Shown here one piece after another: positions 23,450-37,179 of a stretch of DNA of 64,000 bases (the stretch's first letter is position 1; every line of letters starts with the position of its first letter). This DNA comes from Fistularia commersonii. Lineage: Eukaryota > Chordata > Actinopteri > Syngnathiformes > Fistulariidae. The notes beneath the pieces were generated by a model, which worked only from the letters and a program-made list of their open reading frames with translations, was not told the origin of the DNA and made no database searches. Both the position numbers and the translations under genes were made by a program. The stretch covers positions 12,794,501 to 12,858,500 of the forward strand of contig JBBMNZ010000019.1 in NCBI GenBank assembly GCA_037954325.1, read 5' to 3'.

Positions 23450-26400
23450 ATGGAGGAGCTGGTCTGCGAGCTCCGCCTCTTCCTGGACCTCCTGGACCGG
23501 GAGTACCTGAGCGCCGGTGTGCGAGAGAAGAAGTTGCACCTCTCCAACATCCTTCACCGAGTCCTGGCAGACAAAGGTCAGAGGTCAACGTCGATGTTAT
23601 TCATATTCACATCCGGAGCGCTGTAATCTACTTATAATTTAGAACCCTTGTCCAGATTTAGATCAGGTTTAGTTTACTGGAGGTCGGGGGTTGCTGGGTG
23701 AAACCTGGTTCAGACCTGATGGTGTGGTTACCATCTGCATAGCTTGGCTGCTAACATGACCTGGATGCTAATGGGCCCAGGTGCTAACAGGCGTGGTATG
23801 CTAAAACCTCTCATTAACCAGACCTCAGTACTAATAGACCTAGATGCTAACGGACAACCATGGGACCTTCATCGGCTGTTGCCAAATAACTCCTAATTTA
23901 ATTGGATAAATTCTAAAAGGGGTGAATTGTGCCTCCTAGCCTAAACGGAAGTTGCTGGATGATGACATATGTTGATGACAGCATCCTAACAACAGCATCT
24001 TCCTATTAGCCGTGACAGTTACAGCGTCCGGGAAATAATCCTGGGTTGCTGTGAGCTGTCAATTAAACTCCCTAACCTGCAGGCGGGGGTATAAGTATGT
24101 AATAATGGTGTAGTAACAAATTTATAACCAAAATTACACGTAATCAAGGCCTCCTTTTTGATGAGATCTCTCCTCCCGTGAGGCCACGCGCCCCACTCCA
24201 GGAAATGCCAAATGTTTTTTAACCAAGGTGTGTGTTGTGTGCCCCCCCCCCAGCAGAGCCGTCGTTCAAGTCAGAGATACACAGCGGTCTGCCGGCGCCA
24301 CCTCAGATGCCCCTCCCTGAGATCCCTCACCCATGGCTGGTAAGACACACCCTCCCATGACCTTTGACCCCCGCCTGTCCCCGTTAGCATCATTAGCATA
24401 GAGTTCTAGCTTCTTATTTATTTTGACCTTTGAAAGCCTGGTCGAAACCTGAGAGCTAATCCTGCTATTTCTTAGCTTCGGCCGTGGTCCATGCTAACAG
24501 CTAAGTTGCTAGTCTTTCAGGAAAAGCCCTTGACAAACCAATGAGCTGCCGGTTGCATCATGCTAGCAGTGCCGTGCCGCTCCGACCCAAATGACTTCCA
24601 TCTGTGTTGATGTTGGAGAGCAATGACGCCCCCCTCCCCCGCCCTCCCCCAGCGGCTGCTAACGGTTCCACGCGCTACGTTCCGCTGCGTCACAGAGGTT
24701 CCGCGGCCTGTTTTTGTCGCCCCTTCTCTTTTTTCCGTTTTTCACAGCGAAGCGGCAGCGAGGGGCCGCTTGTGTTTCCCATTACGCTCCAGGGCCCGGC
24801 TTGGAATCCGCCCCCCCCCCGCCCCCCCCTTCATCCGCAGTCAGACGGCGCTCTCCACCCCGGCCGCTCTGGACGGCAAATATGCGTCGCCATGGCGGCC
24901 ACAGAGTGCACGTCCACTCCTGGAAATCCAGAGGTGTCATTAGCGGTTAGGCGCCATCCCTGAGCGGCGAGGAGCACTGAGCTGCGTGGCTGCAGAGGGG
25001 GAGTGTTGACTCGTGGCTGGCGGGGGGGGGGGAGGGGGCATCAGGACTCCACGCCGGCGTGCTGTGTCAGGCTACGATGTCGACCTAACAGCCCTTCTTA
25101 ACTCCCTCCCTGTGTGCAGCCCTGGTGACCACAACAGAGCCCGCGATGACCTCGGCGCCACTGTGTCACCCCCTCACAGGAAATGAGTTCGCTAAACGGC
25201 CCATATTGTGTGTGAATGTGGGTGAGGGGGTGGCACTGTTGCCACGACAACCAAACAAGCGCCAAATAGTGAAAGTGATAAAGCGCGGTGCCGTTCTGAG
25301 ATGCGCCAGCGTCTTGGTGTTTCCTCCCCCAGACGGAAAATAAGTTCCCCCTGGAGAAACCAAAGCAAGTATGGAACTCCCCCCACGATACACGCTGTGG
25401 TTCGGCCCGTTGCTAGCTTGCTCCAGGCAGCTAGCTGCCCCCCCTCTAGCAGAACAAACCTGTGGAACCTTGGAAGGTGTGCAGGAACCTTTGTGCACGT
25501 GAAGGTGTCTTTTACTGAACAGTGTAAGCACAGCTTCTTTGTGGGCGGAGTCTGCTAGACGTGCACTTCCGGGGTGCAGTCTGCTGCGGCTATATGGAGC
25601 CGTAGGCTAACTCATGCAGCTGCGTTCTTTGTAAGGTGTTAGCATGTCTAGCATTAGCACTGGTTTGCTTTGGCGTTGTTCTTTGTTCACTCCAGGTTCA
25701 TTGACGACTAAATTGTCAGCAGGTGTGGATGAGAGGGTGAATGATTGGATGACTGACAGGTGAGCTCCGCACGTGTCATTGTCTGTCCAATCAGGTGCAA
25801 CCAGGAAGTGAGACGCCAACCAGATGTCACTTCTTTGGTGATTGTTTCCGACTGACAGCAAAGGTCACACACAGCTGTCCCTGATTGGCCGACCTCCTCC
25901 TCCGCCCCCTTCGCTCAGACCACATTATTCAAGTCCTCCCCCCCCACCATGGGTGGAGGAAGGGGAGGCAGGAAACGCCCGGCCCAATCTCACATTCTTT
26001 TGTTTTTGTGGTTCTGCTTGCCAACAGGAACATCCGCCAGTGGTAGCACCTGTCCTGCAGAGTGTGTGTGTGTATGTGTGGGTGGAGGGGTGTAACACTA
26101 GCATGGGTGGGTGTTCCTGCACAAACACTGAGCTGGAACATTGAGATGTGTATCGCAGGGGAGGTTACTGCGTTCCGTGTGTGAGGCTAGTTAGCTGAAT
26201 GCTAAGCTCCACTGGCTTTACCAATGGACAGCTGTCACTGATCTCCCACCCCTCCACCTCCACCCCCTGGATATGAAGCTGCACGGGTGGAACCGTAGCA
26301 GAAATGGCCATCTAAAAGTAGCTTTTTGCATCCGAAAGTGACGCAGATATCCTGCTGACCTGCTGACCCCTGTCCTTGGACGGGGACGGGACAGGGTCTG

Positions 26401-28357
26401 GTGCCCTTTGGTGGTGACTGGAGAAAATAGAAAAACATCACAGAGCCACCCATGAAATTTAAAGATCAGAGCCCAATGTGGACATCTGACCTGTCGCCCC
26501 CACATGTCATTGTTTATGAAACCAGGAGTTCATCATCTCCAACCCTCACCCTTGAGCCAATCACAGCTGATGAGAGGTGGGGTTTAACCTGGATGCTGCT
26601 GAACGTTCCTCAAGAGGTTGCTAAGGAACGTTTGGAGCAGTCGAAAAAACACCCTGTGAAGGCGAGATAGTGTTCTTCAGGTTGTCCCGGGACAGAGGGG
26701 TCAGAGCCGGGTCGACCCTGCCCGAAGGAACGTAGGCAGGGGGAGGGGGGCTGAGGAGAACCTCAGACCAGACTGGAAACACATGTTCTCCAGCCATGGG
26801 TGGCAGCAGCCGGTAATGAGAGGAACATCTGAGACCAACTGCAGGAATCAGGTCAAGGGGAAGGAGAGAATGGTACTCCACCCCTCCCGCCCCAGCACCT
26901 CCACCTCCTCCAGCACCACCACCACCCTGATGACCTCGTCCAGGCCAGCGTCGGTGAGTCTGGAGAACTGGAGCACCCGGTTCTCCTTGAAAGTTGAAGG
27001 AGCCTTCTGCACACTGTCTGCAGGAACAGATTTGGGATTAGTCTGGGATTACCAAAACATACCCTGGTCGAAGAGTGTAGGACACACCCTTGTCTTGGAG
27101 TGCTGTCCATCAAGGTGGACCACTGAGAACGGCAGAGATCTAAAGGTTGGACCTTCTCAGTATACCGATGACTCCTGCCATAATCTGGATTTTGCTCCAG
27201 GTCAGGGGATCATGGGAAATGTATTTTTTCCCTTCCTGGTGTCCCATTAACAGAACAGCTAACCGTGCACCAACTCACCTATACAGGGTACATATGGATC
27301 TTAGATATTTGGGTGGAGAGTCCCGGGCCACCTGGGTACCCTGGAGTCCTCCAGCCGCGCGTCAAACCTGAGAGGAACCTGACGCGATAAGAGTTTTAGG
27401 AATAGACTCACAAGTGAGGACAAACCACCAGCATGCTGGAAAGGCACCATGGAACGTCAGCAGGGGTCCGGCTGAAGAAGAAGAAGCGGGTCAGAACTAT
27501 TCACAGTTGGAGGAAGTGCTTTGTTTTCAGAGAACTTCTCGAGATGTTGGATGAAATCCCGGAGCGGTCACGCCCTCATAGCTTAAGTCAGTGATGTATG
27601 AAGCTCATCGTGATGGTGCACCATCTCCGTCCAGACCTGTGTGCAGCTGGGACACCCTCTCTGAAACATCTACTAAAAGAGTCACCATCGCTGGGGCACC
27701 ATGCAGAACTCCATTAGAAAAATACCTGTTTTAAAAGAAATTTGTTTCTGATAGTGCATCTGGATGTGATGCAGCATGAAATCATATTTCCTAAGAATCA
27801 GAGCGGTGAGGTGGTGAATTAAGCTAAACTTTGAGGTTTCTGTCCTGACTCTGCCTGGGCCTATCACGGGAACTGCTTCGAGGTATAAAAGAATAATGTG
27901 TTCACCACCACAGGAAGGGAGCCTGTGCTGAACTCCATTCAAATAACAGTTGTTTTTAGAGCTGCTGGTTATTTCCCTGCCTTCAGATGCTACGCGGAGG
28001 GAAATTTTTATGAATTTGTATAATTTTGCAAATCCAGCTTGATGATCTCTTGGCCCCCTGGGCTCTTGGATCCATGTATTTGCCCCATCAATAATGAGAA
28101 ATGAATGGTGAAGCTAAACCTCGTCTCGCTAAGACATTCGCTAAATGCTATTATTCTTGCGAATGGTTAAACCCGTTGGCAGCAAACGCAAACATCAGTG
28201 ATATTAGAACAGTATGGGTTTGTCCTCATATGAGGACATCCGAGTGCAAAAGGTCTGCGTGTTTAAAACCCAAGCCCACCTTTTATTTGTATTCATTCTA
28301 AAGAGAAACGGAATTCTCGTCTCTCCGAGTATCGCTTGAACGTCTCACAGCTCAGCG

Positions 28358-28429
<72 letters not shown>

Positions 28430-31400
28430 AACGGTCTCTAAGCCTTGAGTCATCACATAGCAGAGCAGTGGGATCACACATTCTGGAGTCTTATATCAGG
28501 GATTCTGCTGCTCTCGGGGAAAAAAAACGCCTGGCCAGACAAAGGAGTCCCTCCTGTCTTCTTCTTCTTCTTCTTCTTCTTCTTCCCATCTTTTCTCAGG
28601 CGCTACCATACGTTAGCGGCAGGAAACAGTTGCCAGGCTGCAGGCGGGGGACCTTATTGTTTGGCTTCCCCTTGAGGGGAAGTTTCTAGCAAGGACAGGG
28701 TGGGGTGGGGGTCCTCCAGGGTGGGGGCCACTGGCAGCGCCAGAGTTTATCGAGGTGGAGGAAATAGTTCCCCTGGTGACGATGGGTGGATGACTCCTAC
28801 CGAACCTGAACCAGAAGCAAGCAAGGGATGGGTTCTAAGATGGGGGGGGGTCAAGCTGGATCGTGTTACCTCACTGGTCGGACTTTCCCTCTGTTCATTC
28901 CCGTTCTGCACTTTTCTTCTGGTTTTCACCGAAGTGATTCAGTGCAGAACGGGGCCTCGGGGCCACCGGAGGACATTTTTGTAGTTCCCTGCAAGTGACC
29001 AAGATAATAATGTCTAATAACCAGTGAAAAAAAACAGTAAAAGAACGGTTTGTAGTATGCTAGTTAGCAATAAAACTACAATGTAACCGTTTGAGGACAC
29101 TGGGACTTTACCCCTGTAAGTGGCCATATTAGCCAAATGGGTGGAGGTGCGGCACTCAGCGGCGCCTCCCGTCGGGCTCACTGCGTCTGGATAGAGGATG
29201 AAAAAACAGGAAGTTAATGTTTGACCGGAAACAGCAGCCTGACGTCTCTGTGTAAATAATCACATCATCTGCAAATGTGTGCACTTACCAGCAGTGGGAA
29301 CCTTCTGGTTGGGGTGAACCTGTGAGGAACATGCTTGTGCATGACAGCATGACTATAGAGCAACTTCAGGAACTCTGAAGCCTCATCGATTTGTGGCTGC
29401 ACAATACCTTCTTAACACTGTCATGTAATTCGCTAGCAAGTACTACATTTTTGCTAATTGCCGGGTGGATATTCCATGGAAACAGTTTTCCCCTGCGAAT
29501 AGGAGTGTCGTTGATCCGGAGAATCTGCAGAAATGGTGAAGCTGCTCGCCAGACCAATCGGAAAATGACAGGTCGTGCTCCGCAGAGCGTTAAGTGTCAT
29601 CTGCGCTAACAGATTAGCCTCTGTCTTTTTCCCTCCTGCTCACACTCAGGCGGATCCTCTCCCGTTACAACAGGAAAGGGTAATGACAGCTTTGTGCCGA
29701 CGTCTCGGTGTGACGATGCGCACACTTCCTACTCTCCTATGACATCACCAGCGAGTGGGGCCTTGATTGGCTCAACCTCGCTTATCATTCCACTGGTGCT
29801 ACTCAAGTACTTTCTCGTACCTTTCTATGCATTTTCTTGTCATTTATTTCTGGCTGCTGTTAATGTACCTTGAAGTTCTTGCCGATCTGATCTGACCAGG
29901 GGACGTATTATGGGATATTTACTGATTCTGAATATCATTCATTCATTAACTTTCATTTTTATCCTGCACTGAGGGTTTCAGGGGGCTGGAGCCTATCCCA
30001 GCTGTGATTGGGCAAGAAGCAACATTTACCCTGGACCAATCACAAGGCCACATATAGAGACCCTTCTCATACACACATCTGAACAACTCAGGGTGTCCAA
30101 TAGTACTGTGAGAGGAACCCAGGAGAACCCGGAAGAGCCCAAAGGAGACATGGGGAGAGCATGGAGACTCCACGCAGAAAGGCCTAGAGAAGATGGCCCC
30201 TTGTGGGAATTCAACTGGGACTCCTACAAGGGGCCATCTTCTCCAGGTCAGAAGGGTGGACGAGTGCCTTCAACAGAGGTTCTCTGTCCGCAGGTCTGGG
30301 TTTTGTCCCAACCAGCGGCTCCTCCTCCCGTCTCTCTTCTTGATCCGGCGCTGGTCTTGTTTTTCTCTGGAACCCAATACCTTGTAATTACCGTCTCTGC
30401 CGGCGCACAAACATTCCTGCTCTCGTCTCCCCGGCTGAGCTTTGGCCAACTGTTTTTCACGAATCCGACGCGTTGTCGATCTTCTGCACTTCCTGTGTCG
30501 TGATAAGTCCACGCAGCCTTGAAAAATAGGAGACAGTTCGGATTGTCCGGAGTTTTATCGTGAACGTTTGCGACATCGGGATTCTTGTGACTTTGGGAGT
30601 TCATCCACGAACACCCAACCGAACACCTCATGTGGTCAATCCCGAAGTACCCATGTGAGGACACCGGGACTAAACCCGGAATGCTCCAGTATAATACTTC
30701 CTTAGCAAGGATGTAGCTTTGCTGTGATAGTTGTACATTGGTGGTTGACAATAAGACTGAACCATCCGACTGCAGAGGGAGTGCAGTCCCAGCATTCTCA
30801 GATGGGGACTTCCTAATTCCCAACCTACATGGATCAAAGTGTAAACTGTCCTCATTTGAGGACAGCTGTTCCACTCTGGTCATACCTGCGTCCTATCTGA
30901 TTTCATTTTCGTTAAATGTTGAAAATAAAGGAAAAAGATGTTGTTTCTTCGCCCCACAGAACCCAAACAGCGGACCTCCTCCACTGCCCAGCTCCTCGCT
31001 ACCGGAGGGTTACTATGAGGAGGCGGTTCCTCTGAGCCCTGGGAAGGCCCCTGAGTACATCACATCCAGTGAGTATGCGGTGCTATACGGACATTAGATG
31101 TTGTCTTTTCCGGTTCTGTCATACCTTCATTTGGTGCGGTACCTTTCCCTCTCAGACTATGACTCGGATGCCATGAGCAGCTCCTACGAGTCGTACGACG
31201 AGGAGGAGGAGGACGGGAAGGGTCAGAAGATGCATCACCAGTGGCCGTCCGAGGAGGCGTCCATGGATCTGGTGAAGGACGCACGAATCTGCGCCTTCCT
31301 CCTGCGCAAGAAGCGCTTTGGGCAGTGGACCAAACTCCTCTGTGTCATCAAGGACAACAAGCTGCTGGTGGGAGTTGCCTTCTGATGTAATTTGGAACGC

Positions 31401-33415
31401 AGATCTAGTTGACAAAGTCACGGATGAACCTCTGCCTCGGTGTGTCTCCATCAGTGTTACAAGTCCTCCAAAGATCAGACGCCCCAGATGGAGCTGACCC
31501 TGTCCGGCTGCAGCATCACCCACATTCCCAAAGACGGCAAGAAGAAGAAGCACGAGCTGAGGATTGTCCACCAGGGGGCGGACGCCCTGGTGCTCGCGGT
31601 GCAGAGCAAGGAGCAGGCAGAGGAGTGGCTGAAGGTAAAGAGTACTTAATGCTAACCTCACTTCAACCTTCAGCGTCTTGCGTCCTCATTTGAGGGCTTT
31701 TGTTGATGAGTTTTCTCCACCTATCACATCCCTCAGACCGTTATGCATGTAACTATGCAAGCATGTAACACCAGCAGCTGTTGTTCTTCGGGACTTCTCC
31801 GTAACGTGAAGCCGAGACCTGTCTAATCCCTGGTTGCACATTCTTTACCCACAACCATCAATCAAATAAAGAATCAGGCTATGCTGAACTACAAGAACAC
31901 CGGTTGCTGTTAGCAACATCAATCTGGTTTCGCTACCAGAGGAAGGTGGTGAATTCTCCACGAACTGTTTGCATGGAAGTTCTCCAGATGGTGCCACTCA
32001 GGTCCAAGTCTGTTCTGGCCTCTCTTGTTACTAACGGGATTGTTAGCGGGACTGATTTTGGAATGAGAAACACGGAGAGAGCCCAGTCCACCATTGGATC
32101 AGAACTACCAACCTTTCTGCTGTGAGGTGGAGCACGGGGAGCTTCACATTCAGGTTCCTTCCACCTCCACCTCGAGGAACCTATAGCAGCACCAATGTCC
32201 TCCGATCTTAAAGCCGCCCCCCATCTTGCCACTCCAGATTTGTCTGTTTACGGCTCTTCTCGAACTGTACTTCCTGTGTGAGTCCATGATGGCGGCCTTG
32301 GTTCTGACATTTCCATGTTCTATGTCTTGTGCGTGAGGTCATATCCCCCTCGGTCCTCCGGCGGCGGGCAGGACCACCTTCGCGCCTGATAATGTTTATG
32401 TCCGCCAGGAACGGGAGATCAAACTCACTCCGGAGCTAAGTTAGCGCTCGCTGGTCGTGCGCAGACCCGTGAAAACAAACACATCCTGGTACAACCCGCC
32501 GACACTAACAACTGCGCTAACTGTTGCCCCATAAGGGGTATTTAGTCAGGTGCGCGAACTGGAGGAACATATTGAAGTGATAAGACAGATTTAGGTTATG
32601 GCCGCCTCCCCCCCCTCCCCTCGACAGGATGGTATGGTCCGCTCAATCAGTACCCGTGCACTCAGTCATGCTGCTGCAATCAGCATCATGAGAACCAGCT
32701 GGCGGCGTGCTCACCTCCGCGGAAACTCACAACGTTGTCAACGGCGGTAGTATGCTAAGCTAAAGTGGTACCTGCAGGACCTTCGAGGAGCACCAATCAG
32801 CTTCAAGACAAAGAAGTCTCAGTGCTGAAACACACTTGCTAACCGGTTGACGTTAGCCTTCTTTTTCGTGATGGAATCCAGAGAGTAGGGCAGCGTCCTA
32901 GATCCCTTGTTGGTTATGTCTAAACAGCCGTGTTGTGTTATTAATTTATCAGCAGTCTTTTGCTAATCATTAGCAAGAAATTTGAGTGTGTGTGTGTCTG
33001 TGTGTGTGTGTAACCCCTTGGCTGCCCTCTGACCTTGCAGGTCATGAGGGAGGTGTGCGTCAACGGCGGCTTCGACTCTGACGGCACCGGATCCGGGTCC
33101 CCCGTGCACAAACCCGAGCTGGAGAAGGTAACGTTGCCATGGCGACAGCAGTCTCAAATTCTGCTGATACTCCAGAAGAACCCCAGCTAACTAATATTAA
33201 TTAGCATTTGCTAATGTATCACTGGGTTTGGAGTAAATTCAGCATCATGATAAAATAGCAATACTTCTGTAATATTACTACTACCCTAATGTACTAATAA
33301 GCATTTTATACAATGAAAAGTGTGTAACTTTACTTCATTATATAGTAGTATTGCAGTAGTAGTAATATCTCAAGGCCACCATGAATAAAGGGCTGATGCA
33401 ACATCTGGTGACTTT

Positions 33416-33465
<50 letters not shown>

Positions 33466-36400
33466 CCTGTGCGCACGCATGCATGCATGTGTGTGTGTGT
33501 GTGTCTTTTGACTTCCAGAAGCCCTCGTGCGACCGACCGAGCTCTGACGGCGAGGCCCCGCATGAGAACGGACATGTGGAGAAAGACCAAGGTGAGTCCT
33601 TCTGGAAGGTTCCACTGAGGCATTTCTGGTTAGAATCAGATGTTGGAGCACTAGAACCTTCAGATTTCTGGAGAAACCAGCACTGTGTATTTGTCGGTGT
33701 TCCCATGGAAACTATGGAACGCAAAGGTTCTCCTGATTCCTCATCATCTATGAGCAGGAACCCAGGCAGGAGAACGTTGAGAGAACAGAAAGGAAAAATC
33801 TATGTTGGAGAACATGTAGACGGGACTACTGGAGAATGTCAGCACGCCTCCATCCAGCTGGTTGCCATGGAGACGCGGGGCAGAAACAAAGCCAAGACCC
33901 CTTTAATTTAAATTCAATATGTATATGATATACTATGTAAATATAGTATATTGCATATATATGCTAATTTCTATTTTAATGTTATGTCATTTAAAGCAAA
34001 TGTCTATGTAATTACCATCTCAGGAAATTAAGACATTTCATTTAAGGCAATTTCCTCTTCATTTTTTGAAGATTTAAGGCCATTTTTGAGTGAATTGCAG
34101 TATTTTCATTTGATTTTATTTCAGTTTTTGAAGTAGTTTTCAACCATTCACGGTAACTCAGGTACTTTTGGTCATTTTACATTATTTACAGCAATTTTTA
34201 AGCTAATTCATGTCCCTTTTTAGGTTATTTACAGTAATTTTGAGATGATTTACTGCTATTTTCAAGATGTCTTTGGCCAATTTTATGGTATTTAGGTCAC
34301 TTATGGTCCTTTTAGGAGATTTGTATTCAATTTATTACATTGGTTGGTCAGCAAATTTTAATTTCATGACAACTTGATGTTGGTTGCCACGCAACCGTCG
34401 CTTGTCCTCCCTGCAGGGAAGGGGAAGAAGGCGTCCAAGGCAGAGCAGAAGGCGGGGACGGTGGGGAAAGGGGCGGGGAAGAAGATTACCAAGATCATGG
34501 GCCTGGGAAAGAAGAAGCCATCCACCGACGAGCAGACGTCTTCGGCTGAGGAGGACGTGCCCACATGCGGTGAGACCGAGGACACCGCGCCGTCGCGCAC
34601 TTCCGATCTCTCCGGTTCGCCCTGTGACGGCCCGCTTTGATTGACAGGCTACCTGAACGTGCTGTCCAACAACCGCTGGCGGGAGCGCTGGTGTCGTCTC
34701 CGCGACAACCAGCTGCTGCTCCACAAGGACCGGGACGACCTTAAGAGCCACATCGCCTCACTGCCCCTTCGCGGCTGTGAGGTTAGCCCGGGTCTCGACC
34801 ACAAGCACCCCTTCGCCTTCCGCCTGCTGCGCAACGGCCAGGAGGTGGCGGTGCTGGAGGTAGGCACCCTCGGGTCGCGGCTCCTCGGTGTTAGTTTAGC
34901 AGAACGCCACCTGACACTAGCGAACCCCTTTCGCTGATCATCAGCCATGGCTTGCACTTTTGGGTGCTAGGTTTGCTCCAAGGACATGTAAAAGAGGGCT
35001 TAAAGTGACTTGGAATTATTTTTAAAGATATACGTTCTGGCCCGAGGTGAGTCCAGCCATATATTGCTGGAACCTCTCAGCAGCAGCATGCACCACAGGC
35101 TGCGTCCGCACCAGAGAGGTGATGTTCCATGTTCTTAGAGATAGCTTCTGTAGCCGCAGGTGGAACCGCCAAGGTTCCCTCGCTCGGGTCGTCACCAAAC
35201 TCACATTGCATCCAACCCACATGGCCCCTGCTATGAGTGGTGAACCCGAGGGAAGGTGGACCCATGTTCCCCTTTCAAGCTGAAAGCCATCGAGCCCTTG
35301 TGGGAAAACCAGGTCAATTTGTCTTTTTCATCATTTGGGGGTCTTCTTTAGCTATGTTTTACCATAATATTTACATATTTGCGGTAAAAAAAAATGTATG
35401 TGATTTATAATAATATTTAGATTCATGTGGTATTTTTTCAGATGATGTAGAGTAAAATTTAGATGTGTGTGGTAGTTATTTTGGTGATTTATGGTAATAT
35501 TTAGACAGTTTAATAAATCTTTACATAATTTGTGGTAATGTTTTGACATTTGTGGTCATTTTTAGATGAGTGACGATAATATTTAGATATTTGTGGTTAA
35601 TTTTTAGGGTGATTAATGGTAATTTTTGATGTTTTTAGTACATTTTTAGCTACTCTAAAGGTAATATTTAGATATTTGTGGTTACTTTGACGGTGATTTA
35701 CGGTAATATTTGGTTATTTGTGGTACTTTTCAAGATTAATTACGGCAATAGCTAGATATTTGTGCTAAAACTGTTGATGATTTAAGGGAATATTTAGATC
35801 TTGGTGGTAAATTCTCCTTCTTAAAGTCAGGGATGCCTATATTCTGGTCCTTACGGTGACCGTCTCCACATCTAAAAGACGCAGCCAGAGGTCACTCACG
35901 GACCTTCTGAACCCGTCTCCATCTTGACCTCATGCTGCTGGTCCCACAGGCGTCCTCGTCCGAGGCCATGGGCCGCTGGCTCGGGGTTCTCCTGGCCGAG
36001 ACGGGTTCTACAACCGACCCGGCCACCCTGCACTACGACTACATCGATGTTGAGACCACAGCCAACGTCATCCAGCTTGCCAAGCAGTCCTTCTGGTGAG
36101 GACGCATTCACACACACACACAAATACTCCAATACCCACTTAGCATGTTAGCATTTGGAGGCAGAGGTCAGCAGAAAGGTTCTAATCCAGGCCTAGAGTG
36201 GGTTCTTCTTGTGTGGTTCTCCACGTTCTCCTGCCTGGGTTCCCTCCATATTCTCCCCCAGGGTTCTCCCTTTTTCTTCTCTGCATGTTCTCCTACCTGG
36301 GTTGTCTCTTTGAGTCCTCTCCAGGTTCTCCTGCCTGGCTTCTCTCCAGGTTCTCCTGCCTGGCTTCTCTCCAGGTTCTCCTGCCTGGGTTCTCTCCAGG

Positions 36401-37140
36401 TTCTCCGTCTTCCTCTCACAGGCCAAGAACATTCAGCAGGTTCATTGAAGACCCTGTGGGTGTGAATGAGAGGGTGAATGGTGGGATGATTGACAGCTGA
36501 CCCATCTGGGTTAAACCTCTCTCCTGGAATTAGCCCAGCCCCTTTTTAACCCTGTTAGCAGGATGTATAGACAGTGAATGAATGAGTGGATGGATGGATG
36601 GATGAATGAATGAATAAATGAGTGGATTGATAAATGAATGAATTAATGAGTGGCTGAATGGATGAATTAACAAGTGATGGGTGGACAACTGAATAAATGA
36701 GTGGGTAAATGAATGGATGAATGAATGAGTGAATGAATGAATGCCTGGATGAATGAATAAAAGAATGGATGGATTAGTGAATGAATGGATGGATGAATGT
36801 CTGGATGGGTGGATTAGTGGATGAATAAATGGATGGGAAACAAATAAATTTATGGATGGGTGGGTGAATAAATGAGTGGATGGATGAATGTAGGAATGGA
36901 TGAACAAATGAGCAAATAGATGGATGGATGAATGAATGAGGGGATGATGAACGAATAGATGAGTGGATTAATGAATTCATTTATTCAGACTGTCTTTCTC
37001 CTCCCAGTTTCACCAGTAAGCGTGCCGTGTCTCCGAACCCGTACCTGGACACCCCGGTGAACGGGTACGCCTGCCCTTCGGGCACGGCCCTGCACTACGA
37101 CGACGTGCCCATCAACGGCACGGTGAGGGCGCATGTGCGC

Positions 37141-37179
<39 letters not shown>

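Larger units (their letters stand above)
24340..30959 (+). other. afap1: afap1 intron 3 (6.6 kb)
   Basis: Contains G- and C-runs (about 24810, 25020, 25940), a GT run at 28358-28424, a (TTC)n at about 28558-28586, a short-repeat copy with a hairpin at about 29980-30250, and fairly repeat-free sequence at about 27930-28290 and 29560-29720 that could be conserved non-coding DNA. No exon seen. Confidence 0.5.

Noticed and set aside
30248..30883. 211-codon minus-strand open frame in afap1 intron 3
   Set aside because: Overlaps a dispersed repeat, shows no known motif or splice context, and ends just before afap1 exon 30960 on the other strand.
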